A stretch of DNA of 9,212 nt from an uncultured Succinatimonas sp. (GCF_905203285.1 NZ_CAJKVK010000078.1:1-9212), one strand, 5' to 3'; shown: positions 1-5,365, counted from the first letter of the stretch. The notes: generated by a model not told the origin, from the letters alone. A program made the numbers and translations.

Positions 1-30
1 ATCTAGTGTCTAATATAATAGACACTAGAT
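1..30. promoter_or_regulatory. Perfect 12-bp-arm palindrome, operator or terminator stem
   Basis: Arms ATCTAGTGTCTA (1-12) and its exact reverse complement (19-30) flank a 6-nt centre. The hexamer TATAAT, a consensus -10 box, lies at 14-19 across the dyad axis on the plus strand, and TATTAT can be read on the minus strand. It lies 65 nt beyond the stop codon of the flavodoxin gene. It could be the operator of a regulated promoter serving a gene left of the window, or the terminator stem of the flavodoxin unit if a T-run follows outside the window. The palindrome itself is certain; its role is inferred. Confidence 0.55.
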
Positions 31-95
31 CAGTAAAAACTCGCAACTTTTAGGTGCTTAATTACGGGGAAAATGAGATGAATTTAGATGTTTAA

Positions 96-710
96 TTAAA
101 ATTGAAGTTCATTTAAAAATTCAGTTACAGCTTCTTTTGTTTCTGCATCATCTGCAATCATGCCGCCGCGTCTTTCAAAACCGTCCAAAACATTACTGTC
201 AGGCAATGCGTCTTCCAAATCACTTTGGCTTCTGCCTAAACGGCTTCCCTCATGCGTGCAGACAGGAATAACGTTCTTTCCTTTTAAATCAACATTATCA
301 AGGAAAGTTGCTACTGCCATAGGATAAGTACCCCACCAATTCGGGAAGCTGATAAATACTGTATCGTAGGCAGACATATCAGGAATTTCCTGAAGCTCAG
401 GTCGGGCTTGAGCATCCTGCTCTTCTTGAGCCATATCTACGGTTTCATCATAATCGGCAGGATATTTTTTGACAGTCTTTAATGAATAAAGATCGCCATT
501 GGTAGCTTCTGCAATCATAGTCGCAAGAACTTCAGCATTACCTGCTTTCTTGTCAGCCTGTGAGTCATTAGATGCCATTTCCCTGTTTTGCAACAAAGTA
601 AAATACACCACGGCAGTTTTGTGATTAGAAAAATCTGCCGCGTATACAGAACCAATACCGCCAATACATGCAGCAGCCAAAACACCTGCAGCTAAAAATT
701 TTTTAAACAT
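96..710 (-). CDS. Exported flavodoxin (Flavodoxin_4-like)
   Basis: The product is 204 residues with a Sec signal peptide (FKK, hydrophobic core, cleavage near VYA at 22-24). The rest is a flavodoxin fold. The first strand, TAVVYF (32-37), leads into the FMN phosphate loop, which is interrupted by an insertion of about 20 residues before GNAEVLA (57-63), as in many members of this subfamily. The YPADYDE region (83-89), the aromatic FMN-side motif FPNWWGTYPM (122-131) and CTHEGSRLG (151-159) are all typical. Flavodoxins are normally cytoplasmic one- or two-electron carriers; export to the periplasm is unusual, and its electron source is not visible here. The ATG at 710 has AAAGGAG 7 nt upstream. 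It is the second gene of unit A, 14 nt after the cyclophilin-like gene, so the two are almost certainly co-transcribed. The family call is firm; the role is unknown. Confidence 0.9.
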   Translation of the reverse strand: MFKKFLAAGVLAAACIGGIGSVYAADFSNHKTAVVYFTLLQNREMASNDSQADKKAGNAEVLATMIAEATNGDLYSLKTVKKYPADYDETVDMAQEEQDAQARPELQEIPDMSAYDTVFISFPNWWGTYPMAVATFLDNVDLKGKNVIPVCTHEGSRLGRSQSDLEDALPDSNVLDGFERRGGMIADDAETKEAVTEFLNELQF

Positions 711-724
711 TATCTATCTCCTTT

Positions 725-1153
725 TTATTTAATTTTGAAACTGACTTCACTGTCGCCTGACTGCTCCAAAGCTGAAATTGCGTTTTCAGGCATTGATCCT
801 ATAGGAGCCAAATCGCTCGAACTTGAATAAGCTTTTCTAAAAACAGCCAAATTTCCCCACGGCACGTAATATGTCATATCACCGCGTTTTACCGATAAAT
901 GACTGTCGTAACCATCCATATCAAGCCGTTTAGGAAGATAAGCAACACGTTCATTTGATCCGAAATTCTCAAAACTTAGAGTTAGTGGCAAGGAGTTTAA
1001 AAATAATTTACCTGCTTGCGTATTCTCATCAACAGTTACTTTGTAATCAGTATCTGCGATAGTCATAATCACATCTTGTGCCATAACTTCATTTCCTATA
1101 AATCCCAAAGATAAACAAAGAGCAAGCTTTAATGAAATCGACTTTTTTAACAT
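725..1153 (-). CDS. Exported cyclophilin-like fold protein
   Basis: The product is 142 residues with a Sec signal peptide (LKK, hydrophobic stretch, cleavage near VMA at 23-25). The mature part of about 117 residues matches the small cyclophilin-like (Cyclophil_like2/DUF369-type) family: LPLTLSFENFG (55-65), YLPKRL (72-77), GDMTYYVPWGNLAVF (91-105) and a terminal strand. These proteins have a cyclophilin-type beta barrel, but prolyl-isomerase activity has not been shown for the family as far as I know, so none is claimed. The start is supported by GGAG 7 nt upstream of the ATG. It is the first gene of unit A, followed 14 nt later by the flavodoxin. The promoter at 1194-1222 and the element at 1216-1251 lie upstream and match those of units B and C. 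The second cyclophilin-like gene of the window (2455-2973) belongs to a different subgroup. Confidence 0.85.
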   Translation of the reverse strand: MLKKSISLKLALCLSLGFIGNEVMAQDVIMTIADTDYKVTVDENTQAGKLFLNSLPLTLSFENFGSNERVAYLPKRLDMDGYDSHLSVKRGDMTYYVPWGNLAVFRKAYSSSSDLAPIGSMPENAISALEQSGDSEVSFKIK

Positions 1154-1193
1154 ATGCCATCTCCAAAGCTGTTAATTCATTTGCTTTTCTACA

Positions 1194-1222
1194 AGAATAT
1201 CCGCATTTTCAAACCTTGAAAA
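1194..1222 (-). promoter_or_regulatory. Promoter of unit A (cyclophilin-like, flavodoxin)
   Basis: Read on the minus strand: -35 TTTTCA (1222-1217), 17-nt spacer, -10 TATTCT (1199-1194), 40 nt before the start codon. The -35 box falls at the same place relative to the shared upstream element as in units B and C, which supports a promoter whose individual hexamers are weak. A weak -35 fits activator dependence. Confidence 0.55.
1206..1222. promoter_or_regulatory. Dyad overlapping the unit A -35 box
   Basis: TTTTCAAACCTTGAAAA is a perfect 7-bp-arm dyad with a 3-nt centre. It covers the proposed -35 hexamer and the first part of the spacer. It is not conserved at the other two promoters, so it may be a unit-A-specific operator or chance in AT-rich DNA. 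Confidence 0.35.
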
Positions 1223-1251
1223 ATACTATATTCATATAGTGATCTATACCT
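1216..1251 (-). promoter_or_regulatory. Putative activator site of unit A
   Basis: On the minus strand the site reads TATAG-N4-CTATA-N4-TATAG, running directly into the -35 region. The inner part, ACTATATTCATATAGT (1225-1240), is a perfect dyad with 7-bp arms and a 2-nt centre. The half-sites are regularly spaced 9 bp apart, as expected for a dimer or tetramer binding one helix face, for example a LysR-type activator; the regulator class is inferred. Related sequences precede unit B (3044-3078) and unit C (3142-3174). Confidence 0.6.
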
Positions 1252-1277
1252 TTTAGCTATGACGTAATATGAAAGAT

Positions 1278-1292
1278 TTTTGTCTGACAAAA
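1278..1292. promoter_or_regulatory. Short dyad in the unit A/B intergenic region
   Basis: TTTTGTC and GACAAAA face each other across a single base. The dyad lies about 125 nt upstream of the unit A start codon and 48 nt beyond the unit B terminator. It could be a distal operator; nothing else supports a function. Confidence 0.2.
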
Positions 1293-1340
1293 GAGTGTAC
1301 TGTTCATGATTTTTATTTATAAAACATAAAGTTCCAGATC

Positions 1341-1363
1341 AAAAAAGCCGGCAGTAAAGCCGG
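1341..1363 (-). terminator. Rho-independent terminator of unit B
   Basis: Read on the minus strand: CCGGC, loop TTTACT, GCCGG, then CTTTTTT. The 5-bp all-GC stem with a U-tract lies 22 nt after the esterase stop codon and separates unit B from unit A downstream. Confidence 0.8.
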
Positions 1364-1385
1364 TATAAATTTATAGAAACAAGGA

Positions 1386-2429
1386 TTACTCATTAACAAA
1401 ATTTTTATCTAAAAATTTATTGATGATTTCATAATGTTCAATAGTTTCAGGAGCATTAGCGTTTAGATAGTACTGGGCGTGAGATAAAGCTTCATAGACA
1501 ACCAAATCAGTGTTGACATCATTTAGCAGCAAACGCTTATGCATGCGTACCGTATTGCTTAAAAACAAATCGCGGGTGCCTGAAATGAGCAGCGTAGAAG
1601 GAAAATCTTTTAAAGCTTCATCTGAAGCATAAACCGGAGACAGCAACGGATCTTTAAGATCTGCTCCGTTTGCGTATGCTTGCGCTGCAGCTTTGATTAA
1701 ATGATCATAATTGCCAAGAACGTTATCAACACCGTCATTTACAAAATAACTATCCCCGATTTTATCCAAATCAGCCCATGGCGTGCCTGAGACCAAAGCT
1801 TTTGGCTGAGAAATTCCTGCCTCATGAGCCTGTAATGACAAAATCAAAGTCATAGCTCCGCCTGTAGAAGTACCGAAAACCGCAATATTTTCAGCACCAT
1901 ATTCTTTAACAAGTTCTTTGTATACAGAAAATGCGTCATCAATTGCAGCAGGGAATGGATGATCAGGCGCTAATCTATAATCAACGCAAACAATTTTGTA
2001 ATTATGTAGACCGGATAAATATATAGCTTCAGCTGTTCCGCCGACGCCGCTGCCTAAAACATAACCACCGCCGTGAATATATAAAATGACTTTATCTTTT
2101 TTCTCTGTATCAACTTTTACAGGTGTTAAAGTAAAAGTTCTAACCCCGGCGACTTTTCCTTCACTGATATCTACATTGTATTTTTTAGCAAGTGCAAACG
2201 CGTTTGCAGCACCTGCTTTAGCAAAATTGTCGGCAAGATTGTGCCATTCATTAATATTTTGAGGAACAACCTGCCATAGAGGAGGAGTGTTTGCATTGAC
2301 TGTAACCGCCATTTCCGGACTTAAAGTAGATGGCGCGCAAAAATTATTACGCTCAGGTGAAACTGCGCACCCTGACGCAAAAACAGTCAATAAAACAAGA
2401 GGTAAAACTATTTTTAACTTATTACTCAT
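1386..2429 (-). CDS. Lipoprotein alpha/beta hydrolase (HSL-type esterase)
   Basis: The 347-residue product starts with a lipoprotein signal ending in a lipobox, FASGC, with the lipidated Cys at 21, so it should be membrane-anchored outside the cytoplasm. The hydrolase belongs to the hormone-sensitive-lipase (family IV) group. It has the oxyanion motif HGGG (119-122), YRLAPDHPFPAA (151-162), nucleophile elbow GTSTGG with Ser188, acid Asp287 (GTRD) and His317 (SHAQ). The elbow is usually GDSAGG; the Asp and Ala are replaced by Thr. It probably cleaves carboxylic esters of small or medium acyl groups; the substrate is unknown. An in-frame ATG 36 nt upstream would overlap the previous gene and put 12 charged residues ahead of the signal, so the ATG with TAAGGAG 6 nt upstream is preferred. 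It is the second gene of unit B, 25 nt after the cyclophilin-like gene. Confidence 0.9.
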   Translation of the reverse strand: MSNKLKIVLPLVLLTVFASGCAVSPERNNFCAPSTLSPEMAVTVNANTPPLWQVVPQNINEWHNLADNFAKAGAANAFALAKKYNVDISEGKVAGVRTFTLTPVKVDTEKKDKVILYIHGGGYVLGSGVGGTAEAIYLSGLHNYKIVCVDYRLAPDHPFPAAIDDAFSVYKELVKEYGAENIAVFGTSTGGAMTLILSLQAHEAGISQPKALVSGTPWADLDKIGDSYFVNDGVDNVLGNYDHLIKAAAQAYANGADLKDPLLSPVYASDEALKDFPSTLLISGTRDLFLSNTVRMHKRLLLNDVNTDLVVYEALSHAQYYLNANAPETIEHYEIINKFLDKNFVNE

Positions 2430-2435
2430 ATCGGG

Positions 2436-2442
2436 CTCCTTA
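2436..2442 (-). promoter_or_regulatory. Ribosome binding site deciding the esterase start
   Basis: TAAGGAG on the minus strand lies 6 nt before the ATG at 2429. No comparable site precedes the upstream in-frame ATG at 2465. Confidence 0.75.
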
Positions 2443-2454
2443 AACTTTACATTT

Positions 2455-2973
2455 TTACTTTGCAAGCTCTATAAGCACATCGTAACTTCCTGACAAGTCA
2501 CTTATATTCTTTAAGGGACAATCAATAACTCCGATATTAATCTGCGAGCCGTATACGGAAGAGTGTTCTTCGTCTTCAAATAAAATCGTGAAGTAATTGC
2601 CGTCTGTTGCAAAATCAATATCCCCGTTTAGCCACCCAAAATGCTCATCTTCTTTTTGATAAGGAAGAGGATCTTCCATAACACCGCAAAAATCATGGCT
2701 GTAGCGATTAAGCCTTACCGTAATCGGCAAACGGTCAATTAAAGCCTGCGCCGTATAACCGTCATTTAAAATTCCGGGGATAATCGTGTCGCCAAAATGC
2801 ATATTAATTTTCGTACCTTCCTTTAATACGCGCGTCGGCATGGCAGAATTATCTCTTTGCATTAAAGCATTATCTGATGCTGTCACCTTGTTATCTGCAG
2901 CTACCGATAAAGACACTGATGCAGCAAGAAAAAGTGCCGCGATTGATCCTTTGATCACCATTTTTCCTTCCAT
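2455..2973 (-). CDS. Exported cyclophilin-like fold protein, second subgroup
   Basis: The product is 172 residues with a Sec signal peptide (lysines, then AALFLAASVSLSV, cleavage near SVA at 23-25). The mature part resembles a second subgroup of small cyclophilin-like proteins: INMHFGDTIIPGILND, LIDRLPITVRLNRY, DFCGVMEDPLPYQKEDEHFGW, NGDIDFATDGNYFTILFEDEE and YGSQINIGVID. It lacks the YLP and PWGNLAVF motifs of the unit A protein, so the two are distant relatives rather than a recent duplicate. Two Cys remain in the mature protein. The start is ambiguous: the ATG at 2973 has GGGGAG 9 nt upstream, while an ATG at 2961 has AGGA only 3 nt away; the former is preferred, and both retain the signal peptide. 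It is the first gene of unit B, divergent from unit C, with its own promoter at 3021-3049. No enzymatic function can be assigned. Confidence 0.8.
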   Translation of the reverse strand: MEGKMVIKGSIAALFLAASVSLSVAADNKVTASDNALMQRDNSAMPTRVLKEGTKINMHFGDTIIPGILNDGYTAQALIDRLPITVRLNRYSHDFCGVMEDPLPYQKEDEHFGWLNGDIDFATDGNYFTILFEDEEHSSVYGSQINIGVIDCPLKNISDLSGSYDVLIELAK

Positions 2974-2982
2974 CAACAATTA

Positions 2983-2988
2983 CTCCCC
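2983..2988 (-). promoter_or_regulatory. Ribosome binding site deciding the unit B start
   Basis: GGGGAG on the minus strand, 9 nt before the ATG at 2973. It favours this start over the ATG 12 nt further in. Confidence 0.55.
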
Positions 2989-3020
2989 AAACCGGCAAAG
3001 ATAGTCTATTTGATAGGACA

Positions 3021-3049
3021 AAGATAATGGCGGCAAATGGCAATTACAA
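3021..3049 (-). promoter_or_regulatory. Promoter of unit B (cyclophilin-like, esterase)
   Basis: On the minus strand: -35 TTGTAA (3049-3044), 17-nt spacer, -10 TATCTT (3026-3021), 47 nt before the start codon. The hexamers align exactly with those of unit A when the two upstream regions are placed side by side without gaps. Confidence 0.55.
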
Positions 3050-3078
3050 ATACTTTGTTTTTATAAAAATCTATACCT
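3044..3078 (-). promoter_or_regulatory. Putative activator site of unit B
   Basis: This stretch begins with AGGTATAGAT, identical to unit A (1251-1242), continues through TTATA and AAAG half-sites to GTATTT, and ends in the -35 box. By hand count it aligns ungapped with the unit A region at 26 of 35 positions. The last half-site is degenerate (CAAAG for TATAG), so binding may be weaker here. Confidence 0.5.
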
Positions 3079-3141
3079 AAAAAGCATGAACTAAATGAAT
3101 GTCAGAGATATAAACATCTAATCTAAATAATACTTTTAAAG

Positions 3142-3174
3142 CATTAATAGTTATATAAATATAGTATTTTACAA
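3142..3174 (+). promoter_or_regulatory. Putative activator site of unit C
   Basis: The last 23 bases (3152-3174) match the unit A site at 21 positions, in the same orientation to the gene and at nearly the same distance from the start codon (56 versus 62 nt). The core is ATATAGTATTTT. The farthest half-site (CATTA at 3142-3146) is poorly conserved. It ends on the -35 box of unit C. Confidence 0.6.
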
Positions 3175-3196
3175 TAGATAAAATCTAAGCTAATTT
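3168..3196 (+). promoter_or_regulatory. Promoter of unit C (cupin, CMD)
   Basis: -35 TTTACA (3168-3173), 17-nt spacer, -10 TAATTT (3191-3196), 34 nt before the start codon. TAAAAT at 3179-3184 is a better -10 hexamer but has no -35 partner. The spacing given here is favoured because it equals that of units A and B. Confidence 0.5.
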
Positions 3197-3230
3197 AAAA
3201 AACAAAGAACTTATACTTGAGGAATTTGTC

Positions 3231-3725
3231 ATGAAAAAATTGTTACCGTTACTTCTTTGTTCATCAATATTGGCAACAGGAGCTGCCGCAGCTGGAGAAA
3301 CAGAAGAAAAAATGAAAAAAGCCCCTATTGATACCGTGTTTACACAAGGCGCAATTAACCCCTACGGCAAATTCTTTACCGGAACGTCATATCTAACAAT
3401 GCTTTCAGAAAATGACTCCGTATTCAATGCGCCAATCGGCAATGTCACCTTCGAGTCAAAAACTCGTACCAACTGGCATAAGCATTCAGGCGGTCAAATC
3501 CTTTTGGTTTTAAGCGGAGAAGGACGTTACCAGGAACGCGGCCAAGCTGTACAAATCATCAAAAAAGGCGATGTCGTAAGAATTCCTCCTGAAGTTGAGC
3601 ATTGGCACGGCGGCGGAATAGAGACATGGATGACCCATATTTCCGTTGAGACCAATGTGCCTAACAACAAATCAACCTGGCTTGAACCTGTGTCGGATGA
3701 AGACTTTATGTCAGATCCTCAATAA
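3231..3725 (+). CDS. Exported metal-binding cupin
   Basis: The product is 164 residues with a Sec signal peptide (KK, then LLPLLLCSSILATGAAAA, cleavage near residue 21). It is a single-domain cupin of the type related to manganese-dependent bacterial hydroxynitrile lyases. Conserved features are the TGTSYLTML strand (50-58), IGNVTFE (69-75) and the first metal motif WHKHSGGQ (82-89), with ligands His83, His85 and Gln89. PPEVEHWHGG (119-128) supplies His124. All four metal ligands are therefore present. Most relatives are cytoplasmic or fused to a CMD domain; here the CMD protein is a separate gene 11 nt downstream, so the two probably act together. The start has GAGG 8 nt upstream. Hydroxynitrile lyase activity should not be assumed: most members of this cupin group have unknown substrates. 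Confidence 0.88.
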   Translation: MKKLLPLLLCSSILATGAAAAGETEEKMKKAPIDTVFTQGAINPYGKFFTGTSYLTMLSENDSVFNAPIGNVTFESKTRTNWHKHSGGQILLVLSGEGRYQERGQAVQIIKKGDVVRIPPEVEHWHGGGIETWMTHISVETNVPNNKSTWLEPVSDEDFMSDPQ

Positions 3726-3736
3726 AGGTATACAGT

Positions 3737-4513
3737 ATGAAAAAATTTTTACATTTACTTGTGGCAGCCGCATTGGCAACGACTGTTGCGTTCGGAGGAA
3801 ATGTCATGGCACAAAATAGCAGCGAAGAAAACACTACTGAGCTTTATCAAATACTAAATCGCGTAACGACTAAAGAAACACCAAGCTATGTTTCTTTATC
3901 TCCTAAAATGCAGTCTTTAGTCACTATTGCAACATTAAGCGCATTGGGCGATGAAGATCTGCTTTCTGCAAATATCAGCAAAGCATTAAAAGACGGAGTT
4001 ACCCCTGTAGAAATTCGTGAAACCATCTATCAAGGAATGGCTTACGTCGGTATGTCTTATATAACCCGCGCAGAAAAAGTTTTCATGCAGGAATGCAAAA
4101 AAGCTGATATAGCTTTACCGCTTCCTTCTGCAATTACTGTAAATGATGACAATCGCTTTGATGAAGGTCTTAAAGTACAAAAGGGGATCTTCGGCGCCGG
4201 CATTGATGCTATGCATAATGCCGCAAAAGAAGATGAGAAACACTTGTCTATCGATCTTTTAACCGGTTTTTGCTTTGGCGACACCTACACCAGAACCGGT
4301 CTTACGCTAAAAGAGCGTGAATTCTTAACCTTTGTTTACATCAGCACATTAGGCGGATGCGAGCCGCAGGTTAAAGCACATGCAGCCGGAAACATCTCCG
4401 TAGGGAACAGCCGTCAAATGTTAATCGATGCTTTGATCGTAATGGTACCTTATATCGGTTTCCCTAAGACATTAAATGCCTTTGGCATGGTAAATGAAGT
4501 TACCAATAATTAA
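3737..4513 (+). CDS. Exported carboxymuconolactone decarboxylase family protein
   Basis: The product is 258 residues with a Sec signal peptide (KK, hydrophobic core, cleavage near VMA at 23-25). It holds two CMD/AhpD-type helical repeats, at about 45-125 and 165-250. Repeat 1 (LSPKMQSLVTIATLSALGD, then GVTPVEIRETIYQ) has no Cys or His at the usual active positions. Repeat 2 (LTLKEREFLTFVYISTLGGC, then EPQVKAHAAGN) has Glu193/Glu195, Cys208 and His215, so only this repeat looks catalytic. It lacks the CxxC pair of the AhpD peroxidase-type members; Cys179 (GFCFGD) is the only nearby partner candidate. True 4-carboxymuconolactone decarboxylation is not implied, since no protocatechuate pathway genes are here. 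A redox or isomerase-like role beside the cupin is an inference. It is co-transcribed with the cupin and ends at the terminator at 4538-4565. Confidence 0.88.
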   Translation: MKKFLHLLVAAALATTVAFGGNVMAQNSSEENTTELYQILNRVTTKETPSYVSLSPKMQSLVTIATLSALGDEDLLSANISKALKDGVTPVEIRETIYQGMAYVGMSYITRAEKVFMQECKKADIALPLPSAITVNDDNRFDEGLKVQKGIFGAGIDAMHNAAKEDEKHLSIDLLTGFCFGDTYTRTGLTLKEREFLTFVYISTLGGCEPQVKAHAAGNISVGNSRQMLIDALIVMVPYIGFPKTLNAFGMVNEVTNN

Positions 4514-4537
4514 TTGAAGTAAATATTCTTTACATTG

Positions 4538-4565
4538 ATCCCGAGGTTTTCTCGGGATATTTTTA
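4538..4565 (+). terminator. Rho-independent terminator of unit C
   Basis: ATCCCGAG, loop GTTTT, CTCGGGAT, then ATTTTTA. The 8-bp stem with a short U-tract starts 24 nt after the CMD stop codon. Confidence 0.85.
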
Positions 4566-4587
4566 TGTAATCACGCTGCTTGATCCG

Positions 4588-4616
4588 TTGAAAATAGTAC
4601 TGCTTTTCCTTAATAT
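4588..4616 (+). promoter_or_regulatory. Promoter of the GNAT gene
   Basis: TTGAAA (4588-4593), 17-nt spacer, TAATAT (4611-4616), 41 nt before the start codon. No shared upstream element of the type found at units A-C is present. Confidence 0.55.
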
Positions 4617-4623
4617 CCCCAGA

Positions 4624-4637
4624 TAATATGCATATTA
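4624..4637. promoter_or_regulatory. 14-bp palindrome at the GNAT transcription start
   Basis: TAATATGCATATTA is a perfect palindrome without a spacer, 8 nt after the proposed -10 box, so it covers the likely transcription start. A repressor bound there would block the promoter. AT-rich self-complementary words also arise by chance. Confidence 0.35.
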
Positions 4638-4657
4638 ATAAAAATAAGGAAATCTAA

Positions 4658-5191
4658 ATGGCCTTAATCATTAGAAAAGCAAAAGCTGAAGATATCAACG
4701 CGATCGCAAATATATATGCAAAGATCCACTCTATCGAAGAGCAAGGTTTGGTAACTATCGGCTGGCAAAGGGGAGTGTACCCAGAAAAGGAAACAGCCCA
4801 AGCTGCCTTAAAAAGAGATGACTTATTCGTCGCCGAACAAGACGGGCAAATTGTCGCCAGCGCGATCCTTAATCAGCAGCAGGTTGATGTATATGACAAA
4901 GGCAACTGGCAATATAAAGTCCCTGCAGACAAAGTTATGGTAATGCATACTTTAGTAGTTGATCCAGACTTGCAAAAAAGCGGACTGGGAAGAGCCTTCG
5001 TCGCTTTTTATGAAAAATACGCTCTAGAGCAAGGATGTCCGTACCTTAGAATGGATACCAACGCTAAAAATACCAACGCAAGAAATCTCTATAAAAAACT
5101 TGGTTACTCGGAAATCGGCATCATTCCCTGTGTTTTCAACGGCATTAACGGCGTTGATTTAGTTCTACTTGAAAAGAATGTTGCAAAGTAA
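4658..5191 (+). CDS. GNAT-family N-acetyltransferase
   Basis: The 177-residue cytoplasmic protein has the GNAT fold: IIRKAKAEDINAIANIY (4-20) opening, DLFVAEQDGQIVASAIL (55-71), and acetyl-CoA motif A at 95-113 (VMHTLVVDPDLQKSGLGRA), whose QKSGLG pyrophosphate loop is intact. YLRMDTNAKN (129-138) and NLYKKLGY (143-150) supply motif B. It transfers acetyl from acetyl-CoA to an amine; the substrate cannot be read from the sequence. The start has AAGGAA 6 nt upstream. It is a single-gene unit between its own promoter and terminator, with no sign of an export signal, so it is unlikely to belong to the preceding exported cluster. Confidence 0.88.
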   Translation: MALIIRKAKAEDINAIANIYAKIHSIEEQGLVTIGWQRGVYPEKETAQAALKRDDLFVAEQDGQIVASAILNQQQVDVYDKGNWQYKVPADKVMVMHTLVVDPDLQKSGLGRAFVAFYEKYALEQGCPYLRMDTNAKNTNARNLYKKLGYSEIGIIPCVFNGINGVDLVLLEKNVAK

Positions 5192-5213
5192 TCGATCATT
5201 ATTCGCATGACTT

Positions 5214-5242
5214 AAATTTTCCGCTTTATGCGGAAAATTTTT
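5214..5242 (+). terminator. Rho-independent terminator after the GNAT gene
   Basis: AAATTTTCCGC, loop TTTAT, GCGGAAAATTT: a perfect 11-bp stem whose right arm ends in the U-tract, 22 nt after the stop codon. Confidence 0.8.
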
Positions 5243-5300
5243 ACATTCCACAACTAACATACCCTATCTTATTTTTCATATCTATCTGCATCAAGAGCAT

Positions 5301-5330
5301 TTGGCCAACTGTTCAAGAAATGCCTATAAT
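5301..5330 (+). promoter_or_regulatory. Promoter of the CoA-disulfide reductase gene
   Basis: TTGGCC (5301-5306), 18-nt spacer, perfect -10 TATAAT (5325-5330), 35 nt before the start codon. The -35 box is a 4 of 6 match. Confidence 0.55.
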
Positions 5331-5365
5331 CTACTGAGTGTTTTACAAAATATAAGAAGGGAAAA

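Noticed and set aside
1..30. Palindrome as a transposon end or CRISPR-like repeat
   Set aside because: There is a single copy, with no transposase, target duplication or repeated spacing in the window.
2430..2465. Upstream extension of the esterase by 12 residues
   Set aside because: It would overlap the end of the preceding gene, place charged residues before the lipoprotein signal, and lacks a ribosome site.
2287..2493. Plus-strand ORF opposite the esterase start
   Set aside because: Its sequence is the antisense of two well-supported genes and shows no family features.
2786..3004. Plus-strand ORF opposite the second cyclophilin-like gene
   Set aside because: It is a shadow of a gene with a signal peptide and recognised fold motifs; no ribosome site supports it.
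84..3121. Eleven-base match between 84-94 (minus) and 3111-3121 (plus)
   Set aside because: The match does not extend and the two places have no common position relative to a promoter; expected by chance in AT-rich DNA.
3179..3184. TAAAAT as the -10 box of unit C
   Set aside because: No acceptable -35 hexamer lies 16-18 nt upstream, and the spacing would differ from units A and B.
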